A stretch of DNA of 64,000 bases from assembly GCF_020400725.1 (NCBI RefSeq), contig NZ_JAINVG010000015.1:1-64000 (forward strand), written 5' to 3'. Below are positions 43,821 through 53,253 of this stretch, piece after piece. The translations under genes and the position numbers were made by a program. The notes beneath the pieces are model-generated. The model searched no databases, was not told the origin of the DNA, and saw only the letters and a program-made list of their open reading frames with translations. Numbering within the stretch: position 1 is the first letter of the stretch; each line of letters opens with the position of its first letter. The DNA is from Streptomyces sp. NK15101 (GTDB lineage Bacteria; Actinomycetota; Actinomycetes; Streptomycetales; Streptomycetaceae).

Positions 43821-45788
43821 ATGATGACGGCCGAGCTGGTCCGGGGGCAGAACCACCCCCTGCCCGAGACCCGACTGGAGATCCGGGTGTCGGCCGGTCA
43901 TCCCGTCCTCGCCGGAGCCACGCTCGGCGACGAGCAGGGCCGGGTCGCGGGCGCGGAGTGGATCGCCCACCCCGGCGCGCCCTCCCTGCCCGGCGTCGAC
44001 GTGCCCGGAGGGGCCGCCGCCGACCATCGTCTCGCCGTCGATCTGGACGCCGTCCCCGGCGCCGTCCACCGCGTCTCGGTCCTCCTCGCGCTGACCGGCG
44101 GAGCCGTCCGCTTCGGGGCCCTCGCGGCCCCGTTCGTCGCCGTCACCGGCCCCGACGGCACCGAGATCGCCAGCTACACCATCACCGGTCTCGGCACGGA
44201 GTCCGCCGTCGTCGCCCTGGAGCTGTACCGCCGCCAGGGCGCCTGGAAGGTCCGCGCCATGGGCCAGGGGTACGAGGGCGGGCTCGCCGCCCTGCTCGGC
44301 GACCAGGGCCTGGAGCGCCCCGCGGAGTTCGCCGCCACGATCCTGGCCGCGGTGTCCCCGGACTCCGCCCCCGTCTCCTCCGGCGCCCCCTCGTCCGCCG
44401 CTCCGTCGCGCGTCCCCGGGCCGGAGCGGGTACGCCACACGGCGCCGCCCACCACTCCGGACCCGGCACCGGTGACTCCGGCGACCGCTCCGGACCCGGC
44501 ACCGGTGACCCCGGCGACCGCTCCGGACCCGACGGGGCCGTCCTCCGCCCCGGTGACGGGCACCGGGGCCGGCGGCCCCATCGACTACTCCCACCCCCGG
44601 CGCCGGACGGCCCCGGCCGCCGGGCCCGCCCCCGCTCCCGAGCCCCGGCAGGCCCCGCCAGCGCCGGTCGCCGGGGACGCCTCGGGCTGGTCCATGGACG
44701 AGCGGCTCTACAACCAGGTGTGGGGCATGTTCGAGGACCTGGCCCGTACCGCCGCCGCCTACCGCAGTGCCTGCGACTTCGCGGAGTCCCGGCTCGACCG
44801 GGAGCTCGACGAGACGCTCACCGACTACCGCGCCCGGGCCGGAGGCGCGAACGACGCCGCGCGGGCCGCCGCCCGTGCCCGGCACGACGGGCTCGTGGCG
44901 CGCGCCCGTGAGGTCCTGGACCGGGACCTCGCCCAGCTCGCCGCCGAGTCCGAGGTCGTCGAGCCGGCGCTGCCCGCCGCCTACGCGCGCTGGGACAACC
45001 CCGTCTGGCACGCCTACCGCGTCCCGGCCGAGGAGCCGATGGCCGTCCGCCTCGGCGACCTCCACCTCCCCGAGAGCCCCGACCTGCGGATCCCCATGCT
45101 CGTCCGGCTGCCGCTGGAGCGCGGCCTGTGGGTGGACTCCGGGCGCGGCCACTCCGAGGCGGCCGGGCTCCTCGACGAGGCCGAGCTGCGACGGCTCGCC
45201 CTGGACTGCGCGGTGGCGCACGCGGCGCGGCTCCTCGCGGCGCATCCGACCGGCGGGTTCACCGTCCATCTGATCGACCCGGCGGGCGCGGGCGCCGCGG
45301 CCCTCGCGCCCCTCGTGGAGACGGGGGCGGCCGCCCCGCCGGCCCGGGGCGCGGCCGGGGTCTCGGCGGTCCTGGAGCAGCTCACGGAGCGGGTCGACCT
45401 GCTCCAGATGGCGCTGCGGGGCGGGGCGGCCGACGCGCTGCCGCCCGGTCTGGACACGGCCCGGCAGCTGCTGATCGTGCACGACTTCCCGCACGGCTTC
45501 GACGACCGGGCGGTCACGCGGCTGCGGTACCTCGCCGACGAGGGCCCCTCGGTGGGCGTCCATCTCCTGATGGTCGCGGCCCGGGAGGACGCGGCCGCGT
45601 ACGGGCCGCTGCTCGATCCGCTGTGGCGCTCGCTGCTGCGCCTCACCCCCGTGCCCGACGACCACCTGGCCGACCCGTGGGTCGGGCACGCCTGGTCGTA
45701 CGAGCCGCCGCTCCTTCCGCCGGGCAGTGCGATCCTCCGCCAGGTCCTCGGGCAAGTGGCGGCCGCTCGTCATGGAAAGCAGTTCTGA
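43821..45788 (+). CDS. TerD-domain protein fused to a P-loop-less ATPase-like domain
   Basis: A 655-residue protein. Residues 1-170 form a TerD-like domain (TRLEIRVSAGHPVLAGATL, IASYTITGLGTESAVVALEL). Residues 185-290 are a Pro/Ala/Thr linker with an 11-residue repeat (DNA units of 33 bases at 44455-44487 and 44488-44520). Residues 295-390 form a coiled coil. The C-terminal ~260 residues resemble the FtsK/EccC ATPase fold (LLIVHDFPHGFDDRAVTRL as Walker B region, SVGVHLLMVAARED) but have GLWVDSGRGH where the P-loop should be. ATP hydrolysis is unlikely; a scaffold role in the Ter stress complex is inferred. The ATG follows GAGGGGACAG. Confidence 0.8.
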   Translation: MMTAELVRGQNHPLPETRLEIRVSAGHPVLAGATLGDEQGRVAGAEWIAHPGAPSLPGVDVPGGAAADHRLAVDLDAVPGAVHRVSVLLALTGGAVRFGALAAPFVAVTGPDGTEIASYTITGLGTESAVVALELYRRQGAWKVRAMGQGYEGGLAALLGDQGLERPAEFAATILAAVSPDSAPVSSGAPSSAAPSRVPGPERVRHTAPPTTPDPAPVTPATAPDPAPVTPATAPDPTGPSSAPVTGTGAGGPIDYSHPRRRTAPAAGPAPAPEPRQAPPAPVAGDASGWSMDERLYNQVWGMFEDLARTAAAYRSACDFAESRLDRELDETLTDYRARAGGANDAARAAARARHDGLVARAREVLDRDLAQLAAESEVVEPALPAAYARWDNPVWHAYRVPAEEPMAVRLGDLHLPESPDLRIPMLVRLPLERGLWVDSGRGHSEAAGLLDEAELRRLALDCAVAHAARLLAAHPTGGFTVHLIDPAGAGAAALAPLVETGAAAPPARGAAGVSAVLEQLTERVDLLQMALRGGAADALPPGLDTARQLLIVHDFPHGFDDRAVTRLRYLADEGPSVGVHLLMVAAREDAAAYGPLLDPLWRSLLRLTPVPDDHLADPWVGHAWSYEPPLLPPGSAILRQVLGQVAAARHGKQF

Positions 45789-45819
45789 GCTGGCGTTTTG
45801 GTGGGCCTTTACCCTCCCC

Positions 45820-45849
45820 TTTACCTTCTCTTGGTCTTTCGGGTAATCT
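45820..45849 (+). promoter_or_regulatory. Probable promoter of the terC transcript
   Basis: TTTACC (45820-45825), 18 bases, TAATCT (45844-45849), in an unusually T-rich stretch. A start near 45856 would coincide with the beginning of the riboswitch. Confidence 0.5.
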
Positions 45850-45855
45850 TCTTGG

Positions 45856-45976
45856 TGCGGAGGGGAGTACTCCCTGTACGCGGCGTACCCGTCAGTACGG
45901 ACGGATCATCATCGATCCGATCCCGGGGCGTCGGCCCGGCGGCCCGTCCGCCACCGGGTGGAAGAGACCTCCGGCA
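45856..45976 (+). ncRNA. yybP-ykoY manganese riboswitch upstream of terC
   Basis: The closing stem is CGGAGG (45858-45863) with CCTCCG (45968-45973). The conserved first loop GGGGAGTAC follows at once (45862-45870), and the second conserved element CCGTCAGTACGG lies at 45889-45900. GC-rich stems fill 45910-45955, and GTGGAAGAGACCTCCG closes the structure. These are the hallmark elements of the Mn2+-sensing yybP-ykoY aptamer, which is known to control TerC/Alx-type manganese exporters. The terC start lies 45 bases beyond. Confidence 0.85.
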
Positions 45977-46017
45977 GCGACGACGCTGATCAGTAGCCGT
46001 ACGACGCCGGAGGCGCA

Positions 46018-47025
46018 GTGGACGTTTCAATGACCCTGTGGGTGCTGACCATTCTCGGTCTGGTCGCCCTGATCGGTGCCGACTTCTTCATCGGGCGCAA
46101 GCCCCATGACGTGTCGGTCAAGGAAGCCGGGACCTGGACGATCGTCTGGATCGTGCTGGCCGCGCTCTTCGGGCTCGGCCTGCTGGTCTTCGGCAACAGC
46201 CAGGCCTCCGGCGAGTTCTTCGCGGGCTACATCACCGAGAAGTCGCTCAGCGTCGACAACCTCTTCGTCTTCGTCCTGATCATGGCGAAGTTCTCGGTCC
46301 CCACGCACCTCCAGCAGCGGGTGCTGCTCGTGGGCGTGCTGATAGCCCTGGTGCTCCGCGCGATCTTCATCGCCGCCGGCGCCGCGATCATCGCGAGCTT
46401 CTCCTGGGTCTTCTACCTCTTCGGCGCGTTCCTGATCTACACCGCCTGGAAGCTCATCCAGGAGGCGCGTGCCGACGAGGAGGAGGACGACTGGGAGGAG
46501 AACCGCCTCCTCAAGACCGTCGAGAAGAAGTTCGGCGTCGCCGACCGCTACCACGGCACCAAGCTCTTCATCCGCACCAACGGCAAGCGGGTGCTGACCC
46601 CGCTGATGGTCGTCATGCTCGCCATCGGCACCACCGACATCCTCTTCGCCCTCGACTCCATCCCGGCGATCTTCGGCCTGACCCAGGACCCGTACATCGT
46701 CTTCACGGCCAACGCCTTCGCCCTCATGGGTCTGCGGCAGCTGTACTTCCTCATCGGCGGCCTGCTCAAGAAGCTGGTCCACCTGAGCTACGGCCTGTCG
46801 GTGATCCTCGGCTTCATCGGCGTCAAGCTCGTGCTGCACGCCCTGCACGAGTCCGGGGTGCACGTCCCCGAGATCTCCATCCCGCTCTCGCTCGGCGTCA
46901 TCGGCGGCGTCCTGGTCATCACGACCGTCACCAGCCTGATCGCCTCCAGGAAGCAGGCCCGGAGCGCCGGGGCCGAGGCCCCGGCCGCCGTCGAGGACAC
47001 TCCGAAGGACAGCGTCGAGGCCTGA
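46018..47025 (+). CDS. TerC/Alx-family membrane protein
   Basis: A 335-residue protein with eight or nine membrane segments. It has the TerC signatures EKSLSVDNLFVFVLIM and TTDILFALDSIPAIFGLT, whose acidic residues lie in the membrane, plus the loop EARADEEEDDWEENRLL. TerC/Alx/MeeY proteins export Mn2+ and support metalation of secreted proteins, which fits the manganese riboswitch in front. The GTG at 46018 has GGAGG at five bases; the ATG at 46030 is too far from it. It follows two TerD genes, probably with its own promoter. Confidence 0.93.
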   Translation: MDVSMTLWVLTILGLVALIGADFFIGRKPHDVSVKEAGTWTIVWIVLAALFGLGLLVFGNSQASGEFFAGYITEKSLSVDNLFVFVLIMAKFSVPTHLQQRVLLVGVLIALVLRAIFIAAGAAIIASFSWVFYLFGAFLIYTAWKLIQEARADEEEDDWEENRLLKTVEKKFGVADRYHGTKLFIRTNGKRVLTPLMVVMLAIGTTDILFALDSIPAIFGLTQDPYIVFTANAFALMGLRQLYFLIGGLLKKLVHLSYGLSVILGFIGVKLVLHALHESGVHVPEISIPLSLGVIGGVLVITTVTSLIASRKQARSAGAEAPAAVEDTPKDSVEA

Positions 47026-47040
47026 CGCCCCTCCCGCACA

Positions 47041-47081
47041 CGGCGACGGCCGACCGGGACCATCCCGGTCGGCCGTCGCCG
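47041..47081. terminator. Bidirectional terminator between terC and the MHS transporter gene
   Basis: Two perfect 19-base arms (47041-47059, 47063-47081) around CCA in the gap between convergent genes. Confidence 0.85.
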
Positions 47082-47101
47082 TCTCCTGCCGCCGGGACGG
47101 C

Positions 47102-48430
47102 TCAGGCCGCGGCCGGCTCGGGCGCCGGGCGCCCGGCGCGGCCCGGGAGGGTCTCCGGGAGCAGCGCGAAACAGCCGAGGCTCACGAGGGCGACCAGCGT
47201 GAGGTAGGCCGCGACGCCCCAGGGCGGTCCGGAGCCGCCGTCGGAGAGGGTGGTGGCGACGACGGGCGTCAGCGCGCCGCCCAGGACGCCGGCCAGGTTG
47301 TAGCCGACGGCCGCCCCCGTACAGCGGACGCGGGGCTCGTACAGCTCCGGGAGGTACGCGGCGATCACCGCGAACATGGTGATGAAGGCCAGCAGCGAGC
47401 CGAGGAACCCGAGGAACATCAGCAGCGGCCGCGCCGTGTGCAGCAGCGCCACCATCGGGAACATCCACAGCGCGGAGGCCGCGCACCCCGCCAGACAGAG
47501 CGGACGGCGGCCCCAGCGGTCGCCGAGCAGGGCCACCAGCGGGGTCACCGCGCCCATGACCGCCACCGCCGCCATGACACAGGTCAGCATCACCGTGCTG
47601 CTCACCCCGAGCCGCTCGGTGCCGTAGGCCAGCGCCCAGGTGGAGACCGTGTAGAAGACGGCGTACCCGACCGCGAGCGCCCCGGCCGTCAGCAGCACGA
47701 GCCGCCAGTGGTCGCGGACGACCTCCGCGAGCGGGGCGCCCGCGCGCCGCCCGGACGCGGACAGCTCCTCGAACTGCGGGGTCTCCGCGAGCGAGGAGCG
47801 CAGCAGCAGACCGCCGACCGCGAGCAGCCCCGCCGCCCAGAACGGCACCCGCCAGCCCCAGGCGCGGAACTCCGCGTCGCTCAGCCCGGCGGTGAGCGCC
47901 AGCATCACCCCGTTCGCCAGGAGGAAGCCGATCGCCGGGCCGACCTGCGGGAAGCTCGACCACAGCGCGCGCCGGTGCGCGGGGGCGTGCTCGGCGGTGA
48001 GCAGGACCGCCCCGCCCCACTCGCCGCCCAGGCCGAGCCCCTGCAGGAAGCGGAGGGTGAGCAGCAGCGCCGGGGCGGCGATGCCGAGCGTCGCGTACGT
48101 GGGGACGCAGCCGACCGCGACGGTGGCGCAGCCCGTCAGGAGCAGGGAGACGAAGAGGACCGGCCGGCGCCCGTACCTGTCGCCGACGTGTCCGAAGAGG
48201 ACCGAGCCGAGGGGACGGGCGAGGAAACCGGCGGCGAAGGTGCCGAAGGCGGCCAGGGTCCCCGCGAGGGGCGAGAAGGTGGGGAAGAAGAGCGGCCCGA
48301 GGACGAGGGCGGCGGCGGTCCCGTAGACGAAGAAGTCGAAGAACTCGATGGCGGTGCCGACGAGCGAGGCGGCGGCGAGCCGGCCCATCGAGGGCGGCCG
48401 GAAAGGCGACGGAGGGTGACTGTGGCGCAT
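47102..48430 (-). CDS. MHS-family (metabolite:H+ symporter) MFS transporter
   Basis: A 442-residue permease of the metabolite/H+ symporter family. It has the typical opening ASLVGTAIEFFDFFVYGTAAAL, GHVGDRYGRRPVLFVSLLL, LLTLRFLQGLGLGGEWGGAVLL and LLGDRWGRRPLCLAG. It is related to ProP, KgtP and ShiA, which import small polar acids or betaines by proton symport. The exact substrate is open. The ATG is at 48430. No RBS is seen; TAGTTG seven bases upstream suggests a leaderless mRNA. Confidence 0.9.
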   Translation of the reverse strand: MRHSHPPSPFRPPSMGRLAAASLVGTAIEFFDFFVYGTAAALVLGPLFFPTFSPLAGTLAAFGTFAAGFLARPLGSVLFGHVGDRYGRRPVLFVSLLLTGCATVAVGCVPTYATLGIAAPALLLTLRFLQGLGLGGEWGGAVLLTAEHAPAHRRALWSSFPQVGPAIGFLLANGVMLALTAGLSDAEFRAWGWRVPFWAAGLLAVGGLLLRSSLAETPQFEELSASGRRAGAPLAEVVRDHWRLVLLTAGALAVGYAVFYTVSTWALAYGTERLGVSSTVMLTCVMAAVAVMGAVTPLVALLGDRWGRRPLCLAGCAASALWMFPMVALLHTARPLLMFLGFLGSLLAFITMFAVIAAYLPELYEPRVRCTGAAVGYNLAGVLGGALTPVVATTLSDGGSGPPWGVAAYLTLVALVSLGCFALLPETLPGRAGRPAPEPAAA

Positions 48431-48507
48431 GTCGCGCCAACTACCCCGCCGCCGTCCCGGTTACGGGGGCGTACGGAGGTGCGCAGCTCGGGAGGAGCGC
48501 GCCGGGG

Positions 48508-49164
48508 TCACCAGCCGCGCTCGCGCCACTCCGCGAGGTGCGGGCGCTCGTCACCGAGCGTGGTGTCCCGGCCGTGGCCGGGGTAGATCCAGGACTCGTC
48601 CGGGAGGACCGCGAAGAGCTTGGTCTCCACGTCGTGGATCAGGCTCGCGAAGGCCTCCGGGTCCTTCCAGGTGTTGCCCACCCCGCCCGGGAAGAGGCAG
48701 TCGCCGGTGAAGACGTGGGGGTGGCCGTGCGGATCGTCGTAGACCAGGGCGATCGAGCCCGGCGTGTGCCCCACGAGGCGGCGCGCGGTCAGCTCGACCC
48801 GGCCCACCCGGATCGTGTCGCCGTCCTCGACGGGCACGTCGGTGGGGACCGGGATGCCCTCCACGTCGTACGCGCCCGCGTAGGTCCGGGCGCCGGTCGC
48901 GGCGACGACCTCTTCCAGGGCCTGCCAGTGGTCGCCGTGCCGGTGGGTGGTGACGACGGCGGAGATGCCGTCGTCACCGATCAGCGTGAGCAGCGTCGAG
49001 GGCTCGTTGGCCGCGTCGATCAGCAGCTGTTCACCGGTCGCCCGGCAGCGCAGCAGATACGCGTTGTTGTCCATCGGGCCGACGGCGACCTTCGAGATCA
49101 TCAGGTCGGTCAGCTCGTGCACGTCCGCCGCGCCGCCGACCTTCACCACTCCGCTGTACGTCAT
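48508..49164 (-). CDS. MBL-fold metallo-hydrolase (glyoxalase II-like)
   Basis: A 218-residue metallo-beta-lactamase-fold enzyme. The metal motif is TTHRHGDHW (HxHxDH), the downstream ligands are in GHTPGSI, TGDCLFPGG and YPGHGRDTTLGDE, and the N-terminal NNAYLLRC is typical of glyoxalase II-like and persulfide dioxygenase-like hydrolases. In Streptomyces it commonly lies next to uvrA, as here. The ATG is at 49164, six bases after a TAGTCT -10 with a weak damage-type upstream box. Confidence 0.88.
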   Translation of the reverse strand: MTYSGVVKVGGAADVHELTDLMISKVAVGPMDNNAYLLRCRATGEQLLIDAANEPSTLLTLIGDDGISAVVTTHRHGDHWQALEEVVAATGARTYAGAYDVEGIPVPTDVPVEDGDTIRVGRVELTARRLVGHTPGSIALVYDDPHGHPHVFTGDCLFPGGVGNTWKDPEAFASLIHDVETKLFAVLPDESWIYPGHGRDTTLGDERPHLAEWRERGW

Positions 49165-49170
49165 GGCCTC

Positions 49171-49193
49171 AGACTAGCTCCGGCGGCCGACAA
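49171..49193 (-). promoter_or_regulatory. Possible RecA-NDp/PafBC-type promoter of the metallo-hydrolase gene
   Basis: On the minus strand TTGTCGGCCGC, six bases (CGGAGC), TAGTCT, with the ATG six bases later. Eight of eleven upstream-box bases fit and the spacing is exactly as at polA and uvrB, but the centre of the box deviates. Confidence 0.45.
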
Positions 49194-49199
49194 CGGCGG

Positions 49200-49889
49200 T
49201 CACAGCGGGGGGAGCTCCGGCAGGGGGCCGCCCTCGGTCTTCAGGGCGGAGCCGTCGCGGCGGCCGGCGAGCCAGCCGAGGAGCTCGGGGGAGGGGCCGC
49301 TCACGGTCACCTCGGTGCCCTCCGCGGAGCCGGTGGTCCACGCGCCCGCGCGGTCCGTGGCCAGGACCCGGGTCGGCGGGACGGAGGCGTTGCCGGTGAA
49401 CCGTTCCGTCAGGAAGTCGATCTCCCGCAGGACGAACTCCTCCGGCAGGTCCTCCAGCTCGTAGCCGACGCCCAGGTCGACGTGGTGCAGGGCCACCTCC
49501 ACCCAGCGGCGGAAGGGGATCCGGGAGGCGCTGTCGGTGACCCCGTTGCGGAGCTCGACCGTGCGGCTCCAGTCGGCGGGCTCCGCGCCGACCTCCTGGA
49601 AGCGCTCGCCGGTCGCGCGCAGGTCGGCGAGCTGGGCGTCGAGGGGGCGGTCCGCGTCGCGCTCGATGTCGGCGTCGCGGGTCTCGGCGCTGGCGTACAT
49701 CGGCCGGCCCCGGAGGACGTTCACCAGGGCGTCGGCGTTGCGGGAGACGTGGGCAAGGACGTGGCCGCGGGTCCAGCCGGGAAGCCGTGACGGCTCGGCG
49801 ACGGCCGCGTTGTCCCAGGAGGCGGCGTCGTTCAGCAGCCGCTCGGTCGCTTCTCGTACGGAAGCGAGGTCGCGCTCGTGGTCGATCAT
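49200..49889 (-). CDS. Maleylpyruvate isomerase/DinB-like mycothiol-dependent protein
   Basis: A 229-residue protein of the mycothiol-dependent maleylpyruvate isomerase N-terminal family, a DinB-like four-helix bundle. It has [24 protein letters not shown] near the start and [18 protein letters not shown], in which the histidines (H47, and the pair in ALHHVD) form the metal site. A short C-terminal sterol-carrier-like extension follows. It probably transfers or isomerises with mycothiol. The ATG at 49889 has TAGGGT seven bases upstream (leaderless). It is divergent from uvrA. Confidence 0.85.
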   Translation of the reverse strand: MIDHERDLASVREATERLLNDAASWDNAAVAEPSRLPGWTRGHVLAHVSRNADALVNVLRGRPMYASAETRDADIERDADRPLDAQLADLRATGERFQEVGAEPADWSRTVELRNGVTDSASRIPFRRWVEVALHHVDLGVGYELEDLPEEFVLREIDFLTERFTGNASVPPTRVLATDRAGAWTTGSAEGTEVTVSGPSPELLGWLAGRRDGSALKTEGGPLPELPPL

Positions 49890-50019
49890 GGCCCGCACCC
49901 TAGGGGGTGTCGTGCGGGTCGGGCCAGATCCGGTCCCGCCCGACCGACGGGGCGGCTCGTGCGCCGCCACTCGTTCGGGTGAAGCGGTCTCCGCGGGACC
50001 GGAAATCGAATGTGCGTGC

Positions 50020-50025
50020 TATAGG
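50020..50025 (+). promoter_or_regulatory. -10-like element upstream of uvrA
   Basis: TATAGG at 50020-50025 is the best -10 in the 214-base gap, about 80 bases before uvrA. No acceptable -35 precedes it. TGTG-TCAGG-CACA (around 50062-50074) is a small dyad closer to the gene. No damage-type box with a correctly spaced -10 was found for uvrA. Confidence 0.35.
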
Positions 50026-50103
50026 CTCGACGGAAGCATCCGGCATCCTTGGTTGTTGGGTGTGTCAGGCACATCCGCTCTCTCAAGAAAGGTGCGGACC
50101 GGC

Positions 50104-53103
50104 GTGACCGACCGTCTCATCGTCCGTGGCGCTCGCGAGCACAACCTCAAGAACGTCTCGCTCGACCTCCCGCGTGACTCCCTCATCGTCTTCACCGGGC
50201 TCTCGGGGTCGGGCAAGTCCTCCCTCGCGTTCGACACGATCTTCGCCGAGGGGCAGCGCCGGTACGTCGAGTCGCTCTCCTCGTACGCCCGGCAGTTCCT
50301 CGGCCAGATGGACAAGCCGGACGTCGACTTCATCGAGGGCCTCTCGCCCGCCGTCTCCATCGACCAGAAGTCGACCTCGCGCAACCCGCGCTCGACGGTC
50401 GGCACCATCACGGAGGTCTACGACTACCTCCGTCTGCTCTTCGCCCGCATCGGCAAGCCGCACTGTCCCGAGTGCCGCAGGCCCATCTCCCGCCAGTCGC
50501 CGCAGGCCATCGTCGACAAGGTCCTGGAGCTCCCCGAGGGCAGCCGCTTCCAGGTGCTCTCCCCGCTCGTGCGCGAGCGCAAGGGCGAGTTCGTCGACCT
50601 CTTCGCCGACCTCCAGACCAAGGGCTACAGCCGCGCCCGCGTCGACGGGAAGACGATCCAGCTCACCGAGCCGCCGACGCTGAAGAAGCAGGAGAAGCAC
50701 ACGATCGAGGTGGTCGTCGACCGCCTCACCGTGAAGGACAGCGCCAAGCGCCGGCTCACCGACTCCGTCGAGACCGCGCTCGGACTCTCCGGCGGCATGG
50801 TCGTGCTCGACTTCGTCGACCTCCCCGAGGACGACCCCGAGCGCGAGAAGATGTACTCGGAGCACCTCTACTGCCCGTACGACGACCTCTCCTTCGAGGA
50901 GCTGGAGCCGCGCTCCTTCTCCTTCAACTCGCCCTTCGGCGCCTGCCCCGACTGCACCGGCATCGGCACCCGCATGGAGGTCGACCCCGAGCTGGTCGTG
51001 CCCGACGAGGAGAAGTCCCTCGACGAGGGGGCCATCCACCCCTGGTCGCACGGCCACACCAAGGAGTACTTCGGCCGGATGATCGACGGGCTCTCGCAGG
51101 CCCTCGGCTTCCGCACCGACATCCCGTACGCCGGGCTCCCGCAGCGGGCCAAGAAGGCCCTCATGTACGGCCACAAGACCCAGATCGAGGTCCGCTACCG
51201 CAACCGGTACGGGCGCGAGCGCGCCTGGACCACCCCCGCCTTCGAGGGCGCCGTCTCCTTCGTGAAGCGGCGCCACGGCGAGGCCGAGAGCGACTCCAGC
51301 CGGGAGCGCTTCGAGGGCTACATGCGCGAGGTGCCCTGCCCGACCTGCGAGGGCAGCCGCCTCAAGCCGATCGTCCTCGCGGTCACGGTCATGGACCGGT
51401 CCATCGCCGAGGTCTCCGCGATGTCCATCAGCGACTGCGCCGAGTTCCTCTCCCGGCTCACGCTCAACGCCCGCGACAAGAAGATCGCCGAGCGGGTGCT
51501 CAAGGAGGTCAACGAGCGGCTGCGCTTCCTCGTCGACGTCGGCCTCGACTACCTCTCCCTCAACCGGGCGGCGGGCACGCTCTCCGGCGGCGAGGCCCAG
51601 CGCATCCGGCTCGCCACCCAGATCGGCTCCGGCCTGGTCGGCGTGCTCTACGTGCTCGACGAGCCGTCCATCGGCCTCCACCAGCGCGACAACCACCGGC
51701 TCATCGAGACCCTGGTCCGGCTCCGTGACATGGGCAACACGCTCATCGTCGTCGAGCACGACGAGGACACCATCAAGGTCGCCGACTGGGTCGTCGACAT
51801 CGGCCCCGGCGCCGGCGAGCACGGCGGCAAGGTCGTCCACTCCGGCTCCCTGAAGGAGCTCCTCGCCAACGAGGAGTCGATGACCGGGCAGTACCTGTCC
51901 GGCCGCAGGGCGATCGCCACCCCGGACGTCCGCCGCCCGGTGGACCCCGAGCGCCGGCTCACCGTGCACGGCGCCCGCGAGAACAACCTGCGGGACATCG
52001 ACGTCTCCTTCCCGCTGGGCGTCCTCACCGCCGTCACCGGCGTCTCCGGCTCCGGCAAGTCGACCCTGGTCAACGACATCCTCTACACCCACCTGGCGCG
52101 CGAGCTGAACGGCGCCAAGTCGGTGCCCGGACGGCACACGCGCGTGGAGGGCGACGACCTCGTCGACAAGGTCGTGCACGTCGACCAGTCCCCGATCGGC
52201 CGCACCCCGCGGTCGAACCCGGCGACGTACACCGGCGTCTTCGACCACGTCCGCAAGCTCTTCGCCGAGACGATGGAGGCCAAGGTCCGGGGCTACCTGC
52301 CCGGCCGCTTCTCCTTCAACGTCAAGGGCGGCCGCTGCGAGAACTGCTCCGGCGACGGCACGATCAAGATCGAGATGAACTTCCTCCCGGACGTCTACGT
52401 CCCGTGCGAGGTCTGCCACGGCGACCGGTACAACCGGGAGACCCTGGAGGTCCACTACAAGGGCAAGTCCATCGCCGAAGTCCTGAACATGCCGATCGAG
52501 GAGGCCCTCGACTTCTTCGAGGCCGTCCCGACCATCGCGCGCCACCTGCGCACGCTCAACGAGGTCGGCCTCGGGTACGTCCGGCTCGGCCAGTCCGCGC
52601 CGACGCTCTCCGGCGGCGAGGCGCAGCGCGTCAAGCTCGCCTCCGAGCTCCAGAAGCGCTCGACGGGCCGCACGGTCTACGTCCTCGACGAGCCGACCAC
52701 GGGCCTCCACTTCGAGGACATCTCGAAGCTGATCAAGGTCCTGTCCGGTCTGGTCGACAAGGGCAACTCGGTGATCGTCATCGAGCACAACCTCGATGTC
52801 ATCAAGACCGCGGACTGGGTCGTCGACATGGGACCCGAGGGCGGCAGCGGCGGTGGTCTGGTGATCGCCGAGGGCACGCCGGAGGAGGTCGCCTCGGTCC
52901 CCGAGAGCCACACCGGCAAGTTCCTCCGCGAGATCCTCGGCGCCGACCGGATCAGCGACGCCGGCGGGAAGATCCCGGCGGCCCGCGGGGCGAAGAAGAC
53001 CGCCGCGAAGAAGGCCCCCGCCAAGAAGGTCGCCGCCCAGGGCGCGGTTCCCGCGAAGAAGGCGGCCGCCAAGAAGGCGACGGCCCGGACCCGCAAGGCG
53101 TGA
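50104..53103 (+). CDS. uvrA: Excinuclease ABC subunit A
   Basis: A 999-residue damage-recognition ATPase with two ABC modules. Walker A motifs are GLSGSGKS at residues 32-39 and GVSGSGKS at 646-653; signatures are [12 protein letters not shown] and [12 protein letters not shown]. The zinc modules are visible as CPECRRP, CPYDD...CPDCTG and CENCSGDG...CEVCHGD. The GTG at 50104 gives the canonical opening [20 protein letters not shown]. The last ~40 residues are a Lys/Ala tail with repeated [13 protein letters not shown] units, resembling histone H1-like tails and not part of the common UvrA core. It presumably adds DNA affinity. Confidence 0.97.
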   Translation: MTDRLIVRGAREHNLKNVSLDLPRDSLIVFTGLSGSGKSSLAFDTIFAEGQRRYVESLSSYARQFLGQMDKPDVDFIEGLSPAVSIDQKSTSRNPRSTVGTITEVYDYLRLLFARIGKPHCPECRRPISRQSPQAIVDKVLELPEGSRFQVLSPLVRERKGEFVDLFADLQTKGYSRARVDGKTIQLTEPPTLKKQEKHTIEVVVDRLTVKDSAKRRLTDSVETALGLSGGMVVLDFVDLPEDDPEREKMYSEHLYCPYDDLSFEELEPRSFSFNSPFGACPDCTGIGTRMEVDPELVVPDEEKSLDEGAIHPWSHGHTKEYFGRMIDGLSQALGFRTDIPYAGLPQRAKKALMYGHKTQIEVRYRNRYGRERAWTTPAFEGAVSFVKRRHGEAESDSSRERFEGYMREVPCPTCEGSRLKPIVLAVTVMDRSIAEVSAMSISDCAEFLSRLTLNARDKKIAERVLKEVNERLRFLVDVGLDYLSLNRAAGTLSGGEAQRIRLATQIGSGLVGVLYVLDEPSIGLHQRDNHRLIETLVRLRDMGNTLIVVEHDEDTIKVADWVVDIGPGAGEHGGKVVHSGSLKELLANEESMTGQYLSGRRAIATPDVRRPVDPERRLTVHGARENNLRDIDVSFPLGVLTAVTGVSGSGKSTLVNDILYTHLARELNGAKSVPGRHTRVEGDDLVDKVVHVDQSPIGRTPRSNPATYTGVFDHVRKLFAETMEAKVRGYLPGRFSFNVKGGRCENCSGDGTIKIEMNFLPDVYVPCEVCHGDRYNRETLEVHYKGKSIAEVLNMPIEEALDFFEAVPTIARHLRTLNEVGLGYVRLGQSAPTLSGGEAQRVKLASELQKRSTGRTVYVLDEPTTGLHFEDISKLIKVLSGLVDKGNSVIVIEHNLDVIKTADWVVDMGPEGGSGGGLVIAEGTPEEVASVPESHTGKFLREILGADRISDAGGKIPAARGAKKTAAKKAPAKKVAAQGAVPAKKAAAKKATARTRKA

Positions 53104-53122
53104 GGGCCGGCCAGGCGTGACA

Positions 53123-53157
53123 GGGAGGCGGGGCCCCGAACAGGGGCCCCGCCTCCC
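53123..53157 (+). terminator. uvrA terminator
   Basis: Perfect 15-base arms (53123-53137 and 53143-53157) around GAACA, 20 bases after the uvrA stop. Confidence 0.8.
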
Positions 53158-53253
53158 ACGTCAGGCCCCGGCGTCGGGCTCCGGAGGGCCGCCGGTATCG
53201 TCGGTTCGGTCACCCCTGGGGTGTCTTGTCCCCGATCTCACCGTGGAGCGCTC

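Noticed and set aside
50040..50103. A damage-type promoter directly upstream of uvrA.
   Set aside because: TGTCAGGCAC occurs, but six bases later stands TCTCAA, which is not a -10 of this type.
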